The notes under the pieces were generated by a model. It had not been told where the DNA came from and ran no database searches. It worked only from the letters and a program-made list of their open reading frames with translations. A DNA stretch of 64,000 nucleotides, from NCBI GenBank assembly GCA_910574455.1, contig CAJSYZ010000007.1:5637974-5701973 (forward strand). Direction: 5' to 3'. The translations under genes and the position numbers were made by a program. Each line of letters opens with the position of its first letter. The stretch's first letter is position 1. Positions 1 to 9,034 of this stretch are shown here, piece after piece. Origin of the DNA: Trichaptum fuscoviolaceum (lineage: Eukaryota; Basidiomycota; Agaricomycetes; Hymenochaetales; Trichaptaceae).

Positions 1-3000
1 CTTTCTTTTCAATGACAAAGGGTCCATAACGTTTATCGCCTAACTTCTTCATGGGTCGTGTAGAAGATATGTTGACGCCTTCTAACATGACTTTGTCACC
101 CGGTTTATACTCCTGAGATGGTCCGCGTCGTTGGTCATAGTACCGCTTCATGAGTGCCGCTGCCTCCTCAAGAGCCAATCGAGTTTCCTCTCTAACCTGT
201 TGCATCCGATCTGCAAACTGCTTGGCTGACTCATTGGTGGATTCGCGTCGAGGGTTAGTTCCTGTATACGGATGACGTCCATAGTTGACAAAGAATGGTG
301 ACTGCTTTGTTGAGGAGTGTTCCCTATTGTTGTATGCGAATTCTGCCAAGGATAGCCATTCTACCCAGTCCGACTGACGATGATTTATGAAGATGCGCAA
401 GTATTGTTCAACTTCTTGGTTAATGCGCTCTGTCTGTCCGTCGGTTTGAGGATGGAAAGCTGTTGACGAGTTTGCTTCGATGCCCACAAGTTTGTAGAGT
501 TCCTTCATAAACTTGGCTTCGAACTGCGGCCCGCGATCATGGATAAACTTCCGTGGAATACCATGCAATCTGAAGATCTGATCCCGATAAATCTTTGCCA
601 TGCCTTCAGCTGTGAGAGATGTATCAATTGGCGTGAGGTGGATCATCTTGCTGAATCGATCAACTGTAACACAGATCGCATTGTGACCTTGCGACTCTGG
701 TAGTTCGCCGATGATATCCACTGATACAATCTCCCATGGGCTAGAAGGGACTTCATTGGGATTTAGAGGTGCATTGGGTTTTGCTCGATGTGGCTTTGTA
801 CGCTGACAAGTGTCACAACCTGAAACGTATCGTCGGACATCAAAGTGTACTCCTGGCCACCAGTAGTTCCTAGTGATCAGTTCTACTGTCTTGTACTGTC
901 CTGGATGTCCGTCGATTCGAGAATCATGATGTGCACATATGATATCTTCTCGAAGTTTCTGGTCTCGCGGAACATAGATGCGTCCTTGTCGCAGTACTAA
1001 CCCATCCGGCAATGCCTCCCATTGATCTTCCTTGTTTGCTAAGGCCAAGCGTACGACTCTGTCCATAGAGGATCTCGCTCTCATGATTCGTTTGACAAAA
1101 TCTTCATCTAAAGATTCGACCAAAACTTCATTGACGAACCATTCTGGTTTGAGCAAAGTGACGTCAACGTTGTCATTCTCCCCCCTCTTATGATCTGCTC
1201 GTCTCGAGAGAAGGTCTGCTTTCGTCATCTGAGATCCTGGCTTATGGAACAATTTGAAGTCGTATTCCGCAAGTTCTGTGACCCAACGCGCTTGTCTATA
1301 GTTTAACTTTTGGGGCTTTTTGAAATACTGGAGATTGAGATGATCGGTCCAGATTTGGAAAGGTTGTCTAGCACCCAATAAGTATTGTCGCCATTCGTCA
1401 ATGGAGTCCATAATTGCAAGTAATTCCTTGTCATAAATCTCATAGTTGCGCTCTGTAGCATTGAGTGCACGAGATCGGAATGCAATTGGACGCCATTTTC
1501 CATTAATGTACTGGGACAAGATAGCGCCGTTGGCGAAGTTTGAAGAGTCACATTCAATGCAGAATTGATCGTTATCTGTAGGCACCGCTAGAACAGGTTC
1601 CTCACAGATACGTTGTTTTAAACGATCAAACGCTTCCTTCTGATCGGTACCCCACTCCCACTCCACCTTCCCTGTCAAGGCATGTAGTGGTTTGGCAACA
1701 TGACTAAATCCTAAAATGAATCGGCGGTAGTAATTGCAGAACCCTAAGAACTGTTGTAGCTCATGTTTGTTCGTGGGTTCTGGCCAATCTTTAACTGCTG
1801 CTACCTTTGCCGGATCCATTCGGACTTCGCCATTACCAATGATGTGGCCTAGATATTCAATGCTCGACTGCGCGAATAGACATTTTTCAGGCTTCAGACA
1901 GAGTTTGTTTTCTCGAAGTATTTCCAGGACTTGTCGCACAAGACGATCATGATGCTCTCTCGTCTGTGTGAATATGAGAATATCGTCCAAGTATACTATG
2001 ACATGTCCGTCATTGATGAGATCTCTGAGTATTTCGTTCATGAAGCCTTGAAATGTCGCCGGTGAATTAGTCAAGCCAAAGAACATTACTGTAGGCTCAA
2101 ATAGACCACGCCATGTGCGGAATGCAGCCTTCCATTCATCGCCCTCTTTAATCCTAATATTGTTGTATCCCCATCGAACGTCAAGCTTCGTGAAGAACTT
2201 TGCCTGTTTTGTCAGATCGATGAGCTCTTGAATGAGTGGCAAAGAGTACTTGTTCTTTATTGTACCCTTATTGAGCTCTCGATAATCCTGAACAGGGCGA
2301 AGCTTGCCGTCTTTCTTTTTAATGAAGAAGAAAGGGGATGCCATAGGAGATTTTGAGGGACGAATGCGGCCAGAGCGCAGGTTTTCTTCTAGAAATTCAT
2401 CTAGCGCCTCACGCTCTTTGAGACTCAATGGATAGACCTTGCAATCGCGGGGTACAAACCCGGGAGTGAGTTCAATTGCATGATCCCAAGGGCGTCGTTC
2501 TGGGAGGTGATTGAATTCTTCTTCGCTAAAGACCGTAGGGAATTCTGCAATGAAATCGGCGGCTACTTCTTGTACTACAGCTCGCAACCGATTTCGTCTC
2601 TCTCGTGTCTCAGAGACGTACTTTTCCCAGTCAAAGAAGAATATATGATCGCCCTCTTCCAGAGTCTCAATTTTATCCGCTTCAGGTTCATCTTCCACCG
2701 TTCCGAGAGTTGGAATATAGCCACAATCATCAGGGCAACGGGTAAAGGATATTTCTCCCGTTGTCCAATCGATGCTTGGATTGTGACGCTTCAGCCATTC
2801 ATAGCCGATGAAGAGGTCCGTACTCTCAAGATTGGTAACCGCAAGTTCAATTAGCTCTGAGTGATCATGGATTGACATTTTGATCTCTACATATTCCGTA
2901 ATGGCTCCATTTGTGTTGGGAGTTCCATCCGCGTTATAGACTGGTAGCGGAATAGGTAGTTTCTTGGTAGGAATATGATGAGCTTCTACGAACTCGCGAT

Positions 3001-3691
3001 TAATGCATGAACCGGTGCATCCGCTATCCACTAACGCCTTAACCTTAACCGTTTCCAAATTATCCAACCGATGTAATAATACCGGCAGCGTGAGCTGCGA
3101 CGTGCCCGTCTTTCTGATAAAGCGTTTATTACCCTTTAAACTTCTTACAGCAGCAAGAGCTTCCTCATGATTGAGACTGTTTATGAGGGGAACCAGCTCT
3201 GGTGTGACTTCTGCTTGCCGACAAGAAGGGGTCCATACACGCAATACCGTCAAGGCATCCGCAAGCTTATCCTCCCTAAGACGCTTCACTACCCATGCCG
3301 CGGTGTGAGGGATAGGAAGGTCTCTTCGGTTCCGCTTGGGATGTGGGACTTCGACCGTGGGTTTGGGTTTCTCCTCTGGCACCGAGGATTGAGAAGAAAT
3401 ATTAAAAGAAGAAGAGGAAAACAAGCAATCGTTACTATCTACATTGGACGGCGTTGTTTTTTCTTTATAAATATTTTTATTGAGTGGGGATTTAGAACGA
3501 GACGATACATTGATAGGAAAATCACAGGAAAATTCTACAAGACGTATTTTTGTTGTTTTTGTTTTTTCTTCGTTTTCTTTATGGTTTTGTTGGTTTTCTT
3601 CATAATTAACTACCGGGTCATCATAGTAAAAAGAGTCCGAATAAAAGGTGCCAGATTCGAAAAATTCATCCTCAGTGCATACCACGTTCAT
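1..3691 (-). CDS. pol: Retrotransposon Pol polyprotein (PR-RT-RH-IN), 3' end outside the window
   Basis: The frame opens at the ATG overlapping the gag stop and showed no stop in the parts I translated, down to position 1. After a low-complexity Ser/Asn/Lys-rich leader comes an aspartic protease (VDSGCTGS, about 3040). The reverse transcriptase follows with VYLDDIL at about 1985-2005 and FFGLTNSPATFQ just before it. RNase H and the integrase come next, with an HHCC zinc finger (GCDTCQ at about 800-830), catalytic-core blocks near 'VDIIGELP' and 'HDRGPQF', and 'HPQTDGQTER' downstream. The last visible residues are the conserved KLGDKRYGPF region after the catalytic core. Pol copies element RNA into DNA and integrates it. 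All key motifs look intact. Confidence 0.93.
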   Translation of the reverse strand, partial: MNVVCTEDEFFESGTFYSDSFYYDDPVVNYEENQQNHKENEEKTKTTKIRLVEFSCDFPINVSSRSKSPLNKNIYKEKTTPSNVDSNDCLFSSSSFNISSQSSVPEEKPKPTVEVPHPKRNRRDLPIPHTAAWVVKRLREDKLADALTVLRVWTPSCRQAEVTPELVPLINSLNHEEALAAVRSLKGNKRFIRKTGTSQLTLPVLLHRLDNLETVKVKALVDSGCTGSCINREFVEAHHIPTKKLPIPLPVYNADGTPNTNGAITEYVEIKMSIHDHSELIELAVTNLESTDLFIGYEWLKRHNPSIDWTTGEISFTRCPDDCGYIPTLGTVEDEPEADKIETLEEGDHIFFFDWEKYVSETRERRNRLRAVVQEVAADFIAEFPTVFSEEEFNHLPERRPWDHAIELTPGFVPRDCKVYPLSLKEREALDEFLEENLRSGRIRPSKSPMASPFFFIKKKDGKLRPVQDYRELNKGTIKNKYSLPLIQELIDLTKQAKFFTKLDVRWGYNNIRIKEGDEWKAAFRTWRGLFEPTVMFFGLTNSPATFQGFMNEILRDLINDGHVIVYLDDILIFTQTREHHDRLVRQVLEILRENKLCLKPEKCLFAQSSIEYLGHIIGNGEVRMDPAKVAAVKDWPEPTNKHELQQFLGFCNYYRRFILGFSHVAKPLHALTGKVEWEWGTDQKEAFDRLKQRICEEPVLAVPTDNDQFCIECDSSNFANGAILSQYINGKWRPIAFRSRALNATERNYEIYDKELLAIMDSIDEWRQYLLGARQPFQIWTDHLNLQYFKKPQKLNYRQARWVTELAEYDFKLFHKPGSQMTKADLLSRRADHKRGENDNVDVTLLKPEWFVNEVLVESLDEDFVKRIMRARSSMDRVVRLALANKEDQWEALPDGLVLRQGRIYVPRDQKLREDIICAHHDSRIDGHPGQYKTVELITRNYWWPGVHFDVRRYVSGCDTCQRTKPHRAKPNAPLNPNEVPSSPWEIVSVDIIGELPESQGHNAICVTVDRFSKMIHLTPIDTSLTAEGMAKIYRDQIFRLHGIPRKFIHDRGPQFEAKFMKELYKLVGIEANSSTAFHPQTDGQTERINQEVEQYLRIFINHRQSDWVEWLSLAEFAYNNREHSSTKQSPFFVNYGRHPYTGTNPRRESTNESAKQFADRMQQVREETRLALEEAAALMKRYYDQRRGPSQEYKPGDKVMLEGVNISSTRPMKKLGDKRYGPFVIEKK

Positions 3692-4848
3692 GCCTGAGGG
3701 CTCGTAAAATCCTGCTGTCCGTCGACAGGGGCTTCCGCTGCGTGTTCTTCCGTTAACTGATCCGACTGGTCCCAGTACCCGGCTGCTAACTCCGACTCTG
3801 TCCGATGTTCCATAGCGCGGAACTGGTCATTCCAATCAGCACACTCTTCTGGATCCATCTTTTGGATGATCTCACGGATCTTGAGAGTGCGCGATGGACA
3901 ATTACGTGCAATGTGACCAGGTCGGTTGCAGAGATAACAGAGGTTGTTCCGGCGAGCTCGATCCATCGTGATCTCCATGGGCTGACCCTGACCTCCAAAG
4001 GTGACTCCTGTCTGGTCTCGCTTATCAGTGACAGGTGGAGGTCCTGGTGGAGGTCGGAATTGTGGGGCCACCGGAGGTGGAGCATAAGGGGCACGAGGTG
4101 GAGCATGGAGTGGGCGACGAACCATTGGTTGTTGACGAGTCCGCATGACGTCCTGCAGGCGCCGACGTTGATTGTCAAAGCGAAGCGCCGCAGTCTTCCA
4201 TCCTTCGTACGTAATAGGGCATTCACTCATGCTGAGGATGTTTTGTACGATGGAGGAATCTAACGCCATTTCGAGTAGCCGGATCAAAAAGTCATCATAA
4301 CCGTCCATGTAACCCGCTTTGCGCCGGTGTACGTCAAACTGCGCAAAGAACTCTTCCGCTTTCGCACCGCTTTGCTTTAGCTTTATCAACGCGGTCTGCG
4401 CATGCATCGCCTCATTGGGATCACCAAAAGTAGTCTTCAGGGACTCGAGAAACGTGTTCCAAGTGTCATTAATTGTCAATGTGCCCGCCACTGTCTTCGA
4501 ATCCACATAGTTCTGTGCCCACTCTCCAGCTAATCCGCCGCGCATAAGACTGAGCACAAACAGGATTTTCTGAGAGGATAGATGATAGGCGTCTCCATGA
4601 GCACTAAGAAAGACATGAACAGTGCGGATAAAATCTTTGTAGTTGGTGCCATCAAACGGTTCCGGTTTGACAGCAAGATTTTTGGTGACGTGTGACGGAG
4701 TGGAACGTTGTTGCAGTACTCGGACGTCCTCCCGAAGCTGATTCTCTCGTATAGCGGCTTCCAATATCTCTGTCTCCCGAGTTTGGATAGTACCTCTCAA
4801 CTCGTTGATTGCATTCTCGAGTGCTAGAATCCGCTCGGTGTTACTCAT
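3688..4848 (-). CDS. gag: Retrotransposon Gag (capsid/nucleocapsid) protein
   Basis: A 386-residue open frame. An N-terminal coiled-coil-like helix (about residues 1-50) is followed by a retrotransposon-gag capsid region with the usual Trp and Phe spacing (about 60-230), a Pro/Arg-rich linker, and a single CCHC zinc knuckle, CYLCNRPGHIARNC, near residue 305. Gag forms the virus-like particle and the knuckle binds element RNA. The start is the first ATG after the LTR leader. The stop TGA overlaps the pol start as ATGA (3691-3688), so pol lies in the -1 frame relative to gag. Family assignment is firm; exact proteolytic sites cannot be seen. Confidence 0.93.
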   Translation of the reverse strand: MSNTERILALENAINELRGTIQTRETEILEAAIRENQLREDVRVLQQRSTPSHVTKNLAVKPEPFDGTNYKDFIRTVHVFLSAHGDAYHLSSQKILFVLSLMRGGLAGEWAQNYVDSKTVAGTLTINDTWNTFLESLKTTFGDPNEAMHAQTALIKLKQSGAKAEEFFAQFDVHRRKAGYMDGYDDFLIRLLEMALDSSIVQNILSMSECPITYEGWKTAALRFDNQRRRLQDVMRTRQQPMVRRPLHAPPRAPYAPPPVAPQFRPPPGPPPVTDKRDQTGVTFGGQGQPMEITMDRARRNNLCYLCNRPGHIARNCPSRTLKIREIIQKMDPEECADWNDQFRAMEHRTESELAAGYWDQSDQLTEEHAAEAPVDGQQDFTSPQA

Positions 4849-5079
4849 TCTGGTGGCGGCTGAGGAATTCTAGGAGGAGTGAGGTGTAACAGGATTTGGA
4901 AGATGTAGAGTTCAATATAGAGGTGGATAGCAGGGCGACAGTCGATGAGAGGGATACGGCACTGGAACACGAGTTCGTTCAGGAAGAACAGGCGCAGTAT
5001 GAGCGCCAGGATGAAATCTGTAAAAAGAATAAAATTGATAACAGACGTTGCCCGTATCTGGCTACAGATTAACAATGCC

Positions 5080-5762
5080 TGTCGTTAAAGGACTAGATAC
5101 AAGCACACTCAGTATCTGTTGGTCCGTCTGGACTTCGCAAGACACCGCTGGTCAGACAGTCTTTCGACTCCGCAGGCGGTGTTGATTGAGAGAGGTGTAC
5201 TAGTCAACCGGCGAACTAAGGCCAGGGGTGACACTTCACAATCAATAGAAGTTTCCAGATATCCACCAGTGTCTGCTATGCAGGATCAAAACAACAACAG
5301 CAGAGGTTGTAGCAAAGATAGGAGTCTGTTTAGAAACGACCCGAGGAGAGGGAATCTGTAAATGGGTGGGAATAGTGGTTACGGGATGGAATGAGGAATG
5401 GGGAACGGAGTGATGAATAGATGTGTGTTGAGTAGAGACAAAGGGCAGAGAAGGGTAGCTTTGATCTTATATCAGCGACAGCTAGCAGTGACAACAACGA
5501 CCACTGGGCTGTGCCTCTACTCAATCTCAGCAAGAAAGGTTGAGGGATAAAAGAAGTATATTAGCTACTGCTAACCGGAGGTTAGATCAGATCAAAGCTA
5601 GAGTACAACAAAAGCGAAGCTGTCTACTTATATACTGCAGGGTGTGGCTGTGTCGCACTGCCCCGTTACTAAGCTACTATGCCAGAAGGTTCCATGGATT
5701 ACTAAGTAGCGTCAGTGATAAGTAAAAGAAGATGACTACGCGTGAATGCATAAGTGATGACA
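5080..5762 (-). repeat. 5' LTR of the retrotransposon (borders tentative)
   Basis: This non-coding block lies directly upstream of gag. The proposed borders give matching TGTC/GACA ends about 683 bp apart. A TATA box sits near the upstream end, as in a U3 region. I could not find a convincing tRNA primer-binding site next to 5080, and the partner LTR is outside the window, so the ends could be off by tens of bases. Confidence 0.55.
5627..5634 (-). promoter_or_regulatory. LTR TATA box
   Basis: TATATAAG on the minus strand, inside the proposed LTR and correctly oriented for gag-pol transcription. It lies about 130 bp from the upstream LTR end, which would leave a short U3 and a long R-U5 leader. 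Confidence 0.5.
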
Positions 5763-5779
5763 AAGAAAGGAAAAGACAA

Positions 5780-8557
5780 ATAAAAAGAAAAGGAAATTGA
5801 GTTCATGACACAAGGGATCATTTCTGTTCGAGCGTCGCCACGTTTCTTTGACCGCATAAATATGTTTATTCTCTGTAATCAATGAACACAGCCCGCTCGG
5901 TGCAGCAAACAGAGGGATTAATGTTGGATAATGGACCATAGCATGCTGTCGTGGTAGTGAAAAGTTATCCCGGATGCCCTTAGCTATGAATATTTGCCGA
6001 TAACGGTGAAAGTGATCCAAAGAGGCTTTGATTTGATCAAGAGTTGAGGCTGTAATCGTGTACCGACGCACAAGGTAACAGAAGTCTAGAAATGCACTTA
6101 ATGTGCGAATCATATCATCATGTGCAATGCCCACGATAGCCGGAAGATACACCTAAGTAAATTGCATCAAATATCAGGAAACTACTGCCTCGAATAAGAT
6201 AAAAAGGTCACATACTTTCATAAGTGCCTTAGAATCATTGCCTGTCCATTGCTTGAAGCCTCGGCCTTCGGGGAATCTGCGAAGTCCAGGAAAAGGAGCA
6301 GCAACTCTGATTCTACGCGGATGTTAGCAATGGTATTTACATTAAACAACTTGCGAAAAAAATCACCTTTTATCCACAATATCCAGCTCTGACGTGGTCA
6401 AGCTCTGACATATCCACTCGACAAGATGATCCTTGAACACGCCTTTGATGATTTGGTGCAGCAGGTCCGGAGATATGAGATCGCATATATCTGCGCGCGG
6501 AATGTCATTGGTGAAAGGCTACGGAGCAACGTATCAGTTGCAATATACGCATCCAATGAATAATTTGAAGCACGTACCACAATGTCCTGGTGGAATCCGT
6601 ACTCTTTCCGAATTGTTGCTTTATTCATGTTGTTGGCGTCTACCTGTTCTATCAATCGTTCGTGCAGCTCTTTTGTTCGAGGAATTGATACAAATTCCGG
6701 ATTATCGAGGTCCTTGTGAGGCGCTGTGCATCTATAATGTCGAAAGTAAGTCATCACCACAGAGCTTGATTTCAGGAAAGCCTGAGGGCGGTAGTACTTA
6801 CTTGCAGCACCATCCAGTACATATGGCGCAAAGGCTGACCTGTTCCGGATAATCGGCTATATATGAGCCGAGTCCGAAAACCGACCTACGCAAGTGACCA
6901 TCAGGGCACCGGAGAATGGTTTTCTGAGTGTTCATGATCATTGCGGATTTCAGCGAGATTAAGATCCTCGATATAGACGAATGAAAGATCTGATGTTGAA
7001 AGTGCCGGAAGTCATCTGACTTTTCGTATTGCCGCTCAGCTGCAAAGCATCAGAAGTCAATTGAATAGATCACTATTAACACATACTCTTTGGTATTGCC
7101 AGAAATGCTATGAGCTGGACTGTATTCAGTTTCTGGGACCGCCGGGCCTTGTTTGATACATTCCCAATCGAGAGATACAAAGGATAGTATTCATTATTGC
7201 CAGTTCCAACAGAAACCGTTGTCTTATCGCTCCCTAAAATGACCGGGACGAACATAGATCCATGGACTGCTTTATCTTCTGCGTAGATCTTGTTCTAAGT
7301 CAAGGATAATAAGTATCTGTGCGAGTTAATGAGTCATGACTTACAGCCTGTTCCCAAGCAAAATTCCCGGACATGTAATTTCTGAAAACTCGTTCTTTGT
7401 CATTGATATTATTGGTGTCCTCCTTTGTCTGAAATTCACGAAACGGGACAAAGTCAAATTCGCCTTCTAAAGCCGGGTTATCCACCAAATTTCGGATTAC
7501 TTCCAAAGGATCCCGATACCATACATCATATTCTTTCCTCTTCCATGACTCGATGTTCTCATTTGTCGCTTTTTGGCCATTGTCGTTAGTGTAGAAGTTA
7601 CTGAAGGATTTCCAAGATACATCACCGACTTTTGTAGTGTCAATGATCTTGTACAAATTTTGTGCATCTCCATCGAGCAGTGCACCAGCTGTATCCAGAC
7701 TTGAGTCATCATTGGGATCTGTCGCGTCCAATTCGGGATATCTAATAGATTTTGCGTTCTCCGTGGACTGAATTAGTTGATAAGCCTTCATAATTCCGAG
7801 AAGCTTTGTTATGTTGCCAGCAGACATTTGCTCTTCGCGATAGAGAAAATCTGCGAGCTCGAAATCTGCTCGGCACGAATAGGGAAACCAGTCATTTGAC
7901 GCAGGTTCGTTCCGTGAAACGGGCGGTTCTTCCTTTTCTAAGAAGTTCCCTTCTTCATTGCATGGAGTGGCTGCACGATATTTGGTGTCAGAATGCTAAA
8001 GTAAACTGGGGACATCATACTTAGCGCGCACCATTTAAATATCTGTGATACACCTATAAGTTATCATTGTTCTCTTCATAATCTCCAATGTCGGAGTCCA
8101 GATCAGCAGAAGATAGGTCTTGGTCTTCAAGTTCGTCATCTCCAGTGTCAGCATGGGACAGGCAATCAGGACCGTCTAAATCTTGAAGCAGCTCGTCTCG
8201 GCCTATGCTAAGCATCGAGATATCCTGTGTGAGTATAGAAATGTCGTAGTCGTAACTTGAAGAGTTGCAGCCACTTTCATCTTCATGATGGCCCTCCAAG
8301 TCTGTTGGAAGTTCAGGAGAGCCGGGAAGAGCTTGAGGTGTCGAAGGTCGTGCGGGTCGCTTGGGTGAGGAATCCAAGTCGTAACCACAAGCAGCAGGTC
8401 TTGTTGCAAATGATGACGGGTGAGCTGAATATTCATGTCTTGTCCTTGCGGATTGATTCTTGAACCTCCTGCTGCAGAAGGAGAAGGTGCATCGAATAGT
8501 CGGGGGGAAGATATCTGTAAGATGAACGGGTTTGGGCCTTCGCCGAGTTACCGGCAT
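5780..8557 (-). CDS. Plavaka-type (CACTA-like) DNA transposase, 3' end disturbed
   Basis: A multi-exon gene whose pieces match the agaricomycete Plavaka transposase in order. A C2H2-type finger (CTFSFCSRRF...H...H) starts the protein. Next is a segment ending 'MSGNFAWEQA' (about 7345), then 'ILGSDKTTVSVGTG' and 'YYPLYLSIGN' (about 7160-7220), 'DLLHQIIKGVFKDH' (about 6430-6470), and a C-terminal 'FSLPRQHAMVHY' with 'SITENKHIYAVKETWRR' (about 5840-5975). These blocks belong to the transposase core of this superfamily. Introns of about 50-70 nt separate them. Homology stops at about 5812, soon before the retrotransposon LTR, so the C-terminus is probably lost. Exon borders were not fully resolved and minor frame damage is possible. 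Confidence 0.8.
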
Positions 8558-8567
8558 TAGTTCCAGT

Positions 8568-9034
8568 AACTTGAACGCTGAATTTAAAGTTGAATGGCAC
8601 GCTCAGCGGTGACGCCCGCGTAGTAACAACTTGAAGTTAGTAGTACTACTAGTAGTAGTACCGGTAGCCTGAGTAGTCACAGCCTCAGGCTGTCAGTGAC
8701 TCAGTGGCACCGCCGCCAGCCTGCCAGTGAGCCTGCAAGTGCCAGTGAGTAGTACTAGTACCAGTAGCACTGTGATAGTACTAGTAATAGAGCTAGCCTG
8801 AGTATCCGAGTGTCCAAGTCCGAGTCTGAGTCAGGCTCATTCCGAGTCAGCCTAACTTGAAGGCTGCCAATCACTGGCACTGCCAGTGCCAGCAAGTGCA
8901 AGTGGGCGTAAATTTTCTTTGAATAGGCGCCCTCATCTCCAACTTCAACTACAACTTGCACCTTTGCCAACTCGATTCACCATCGAAACTCATAGCACCT
9001 GTCAGCGTGCCTCGACTTGAAACACTGCACAAGA
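8568..9034. repeat. Palindrome-rich spacer between the Plavaka gene and the 9035 gene
   Basis: The divergent intergenic region carries runs built from TAGTACTAC/GTAGTAGTACC and from CACTGCCAGTGCCAG-like palindromes. Similar runs recur in the first long intron of the neighbouring gene (10100-10340). A block near 8597 (GGCACGCTCAGCGGTGACG) has an inverted counterpart near 10298-10316. This looks like the remains of small inverted-repeat elements, or terminal sequences of the transposon. No gene is seen here. Confidence 0.4.

Larger units (their letters stand above)
1..5762 (-). mobile_element. Ty3/gypsy-type LTR retrotransposon, cut by the window start
   Basis: Read on the minus strand, this region runs LTR, gag, then pol in the order protease, reverse transcriptase, RNase H, integrase. 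That order (integrase last) is the Ty3/gypsy arrangement. Gag and the visible pol are both open, so the copy looks young or recently active. The 3' end of pol and the second LTR lie beyond position 1, so LTR identity and the target duplication cannot be checked here. The upstream edge at about 5762 abuts the 3' end of a Plavaka transposase gene in the same orientation, so the retroelement appears to have inserted into or just beyond that gene. Confidence 0.93.

Noticed and set aside
3167..3697. 176-codon plus-strand frame opposite pol
   Set aside because: It is a shadow of the antisense pol leader, which is Asn/Lys/Glu-rich and gives a Phe/Arg-rich antisense frame.
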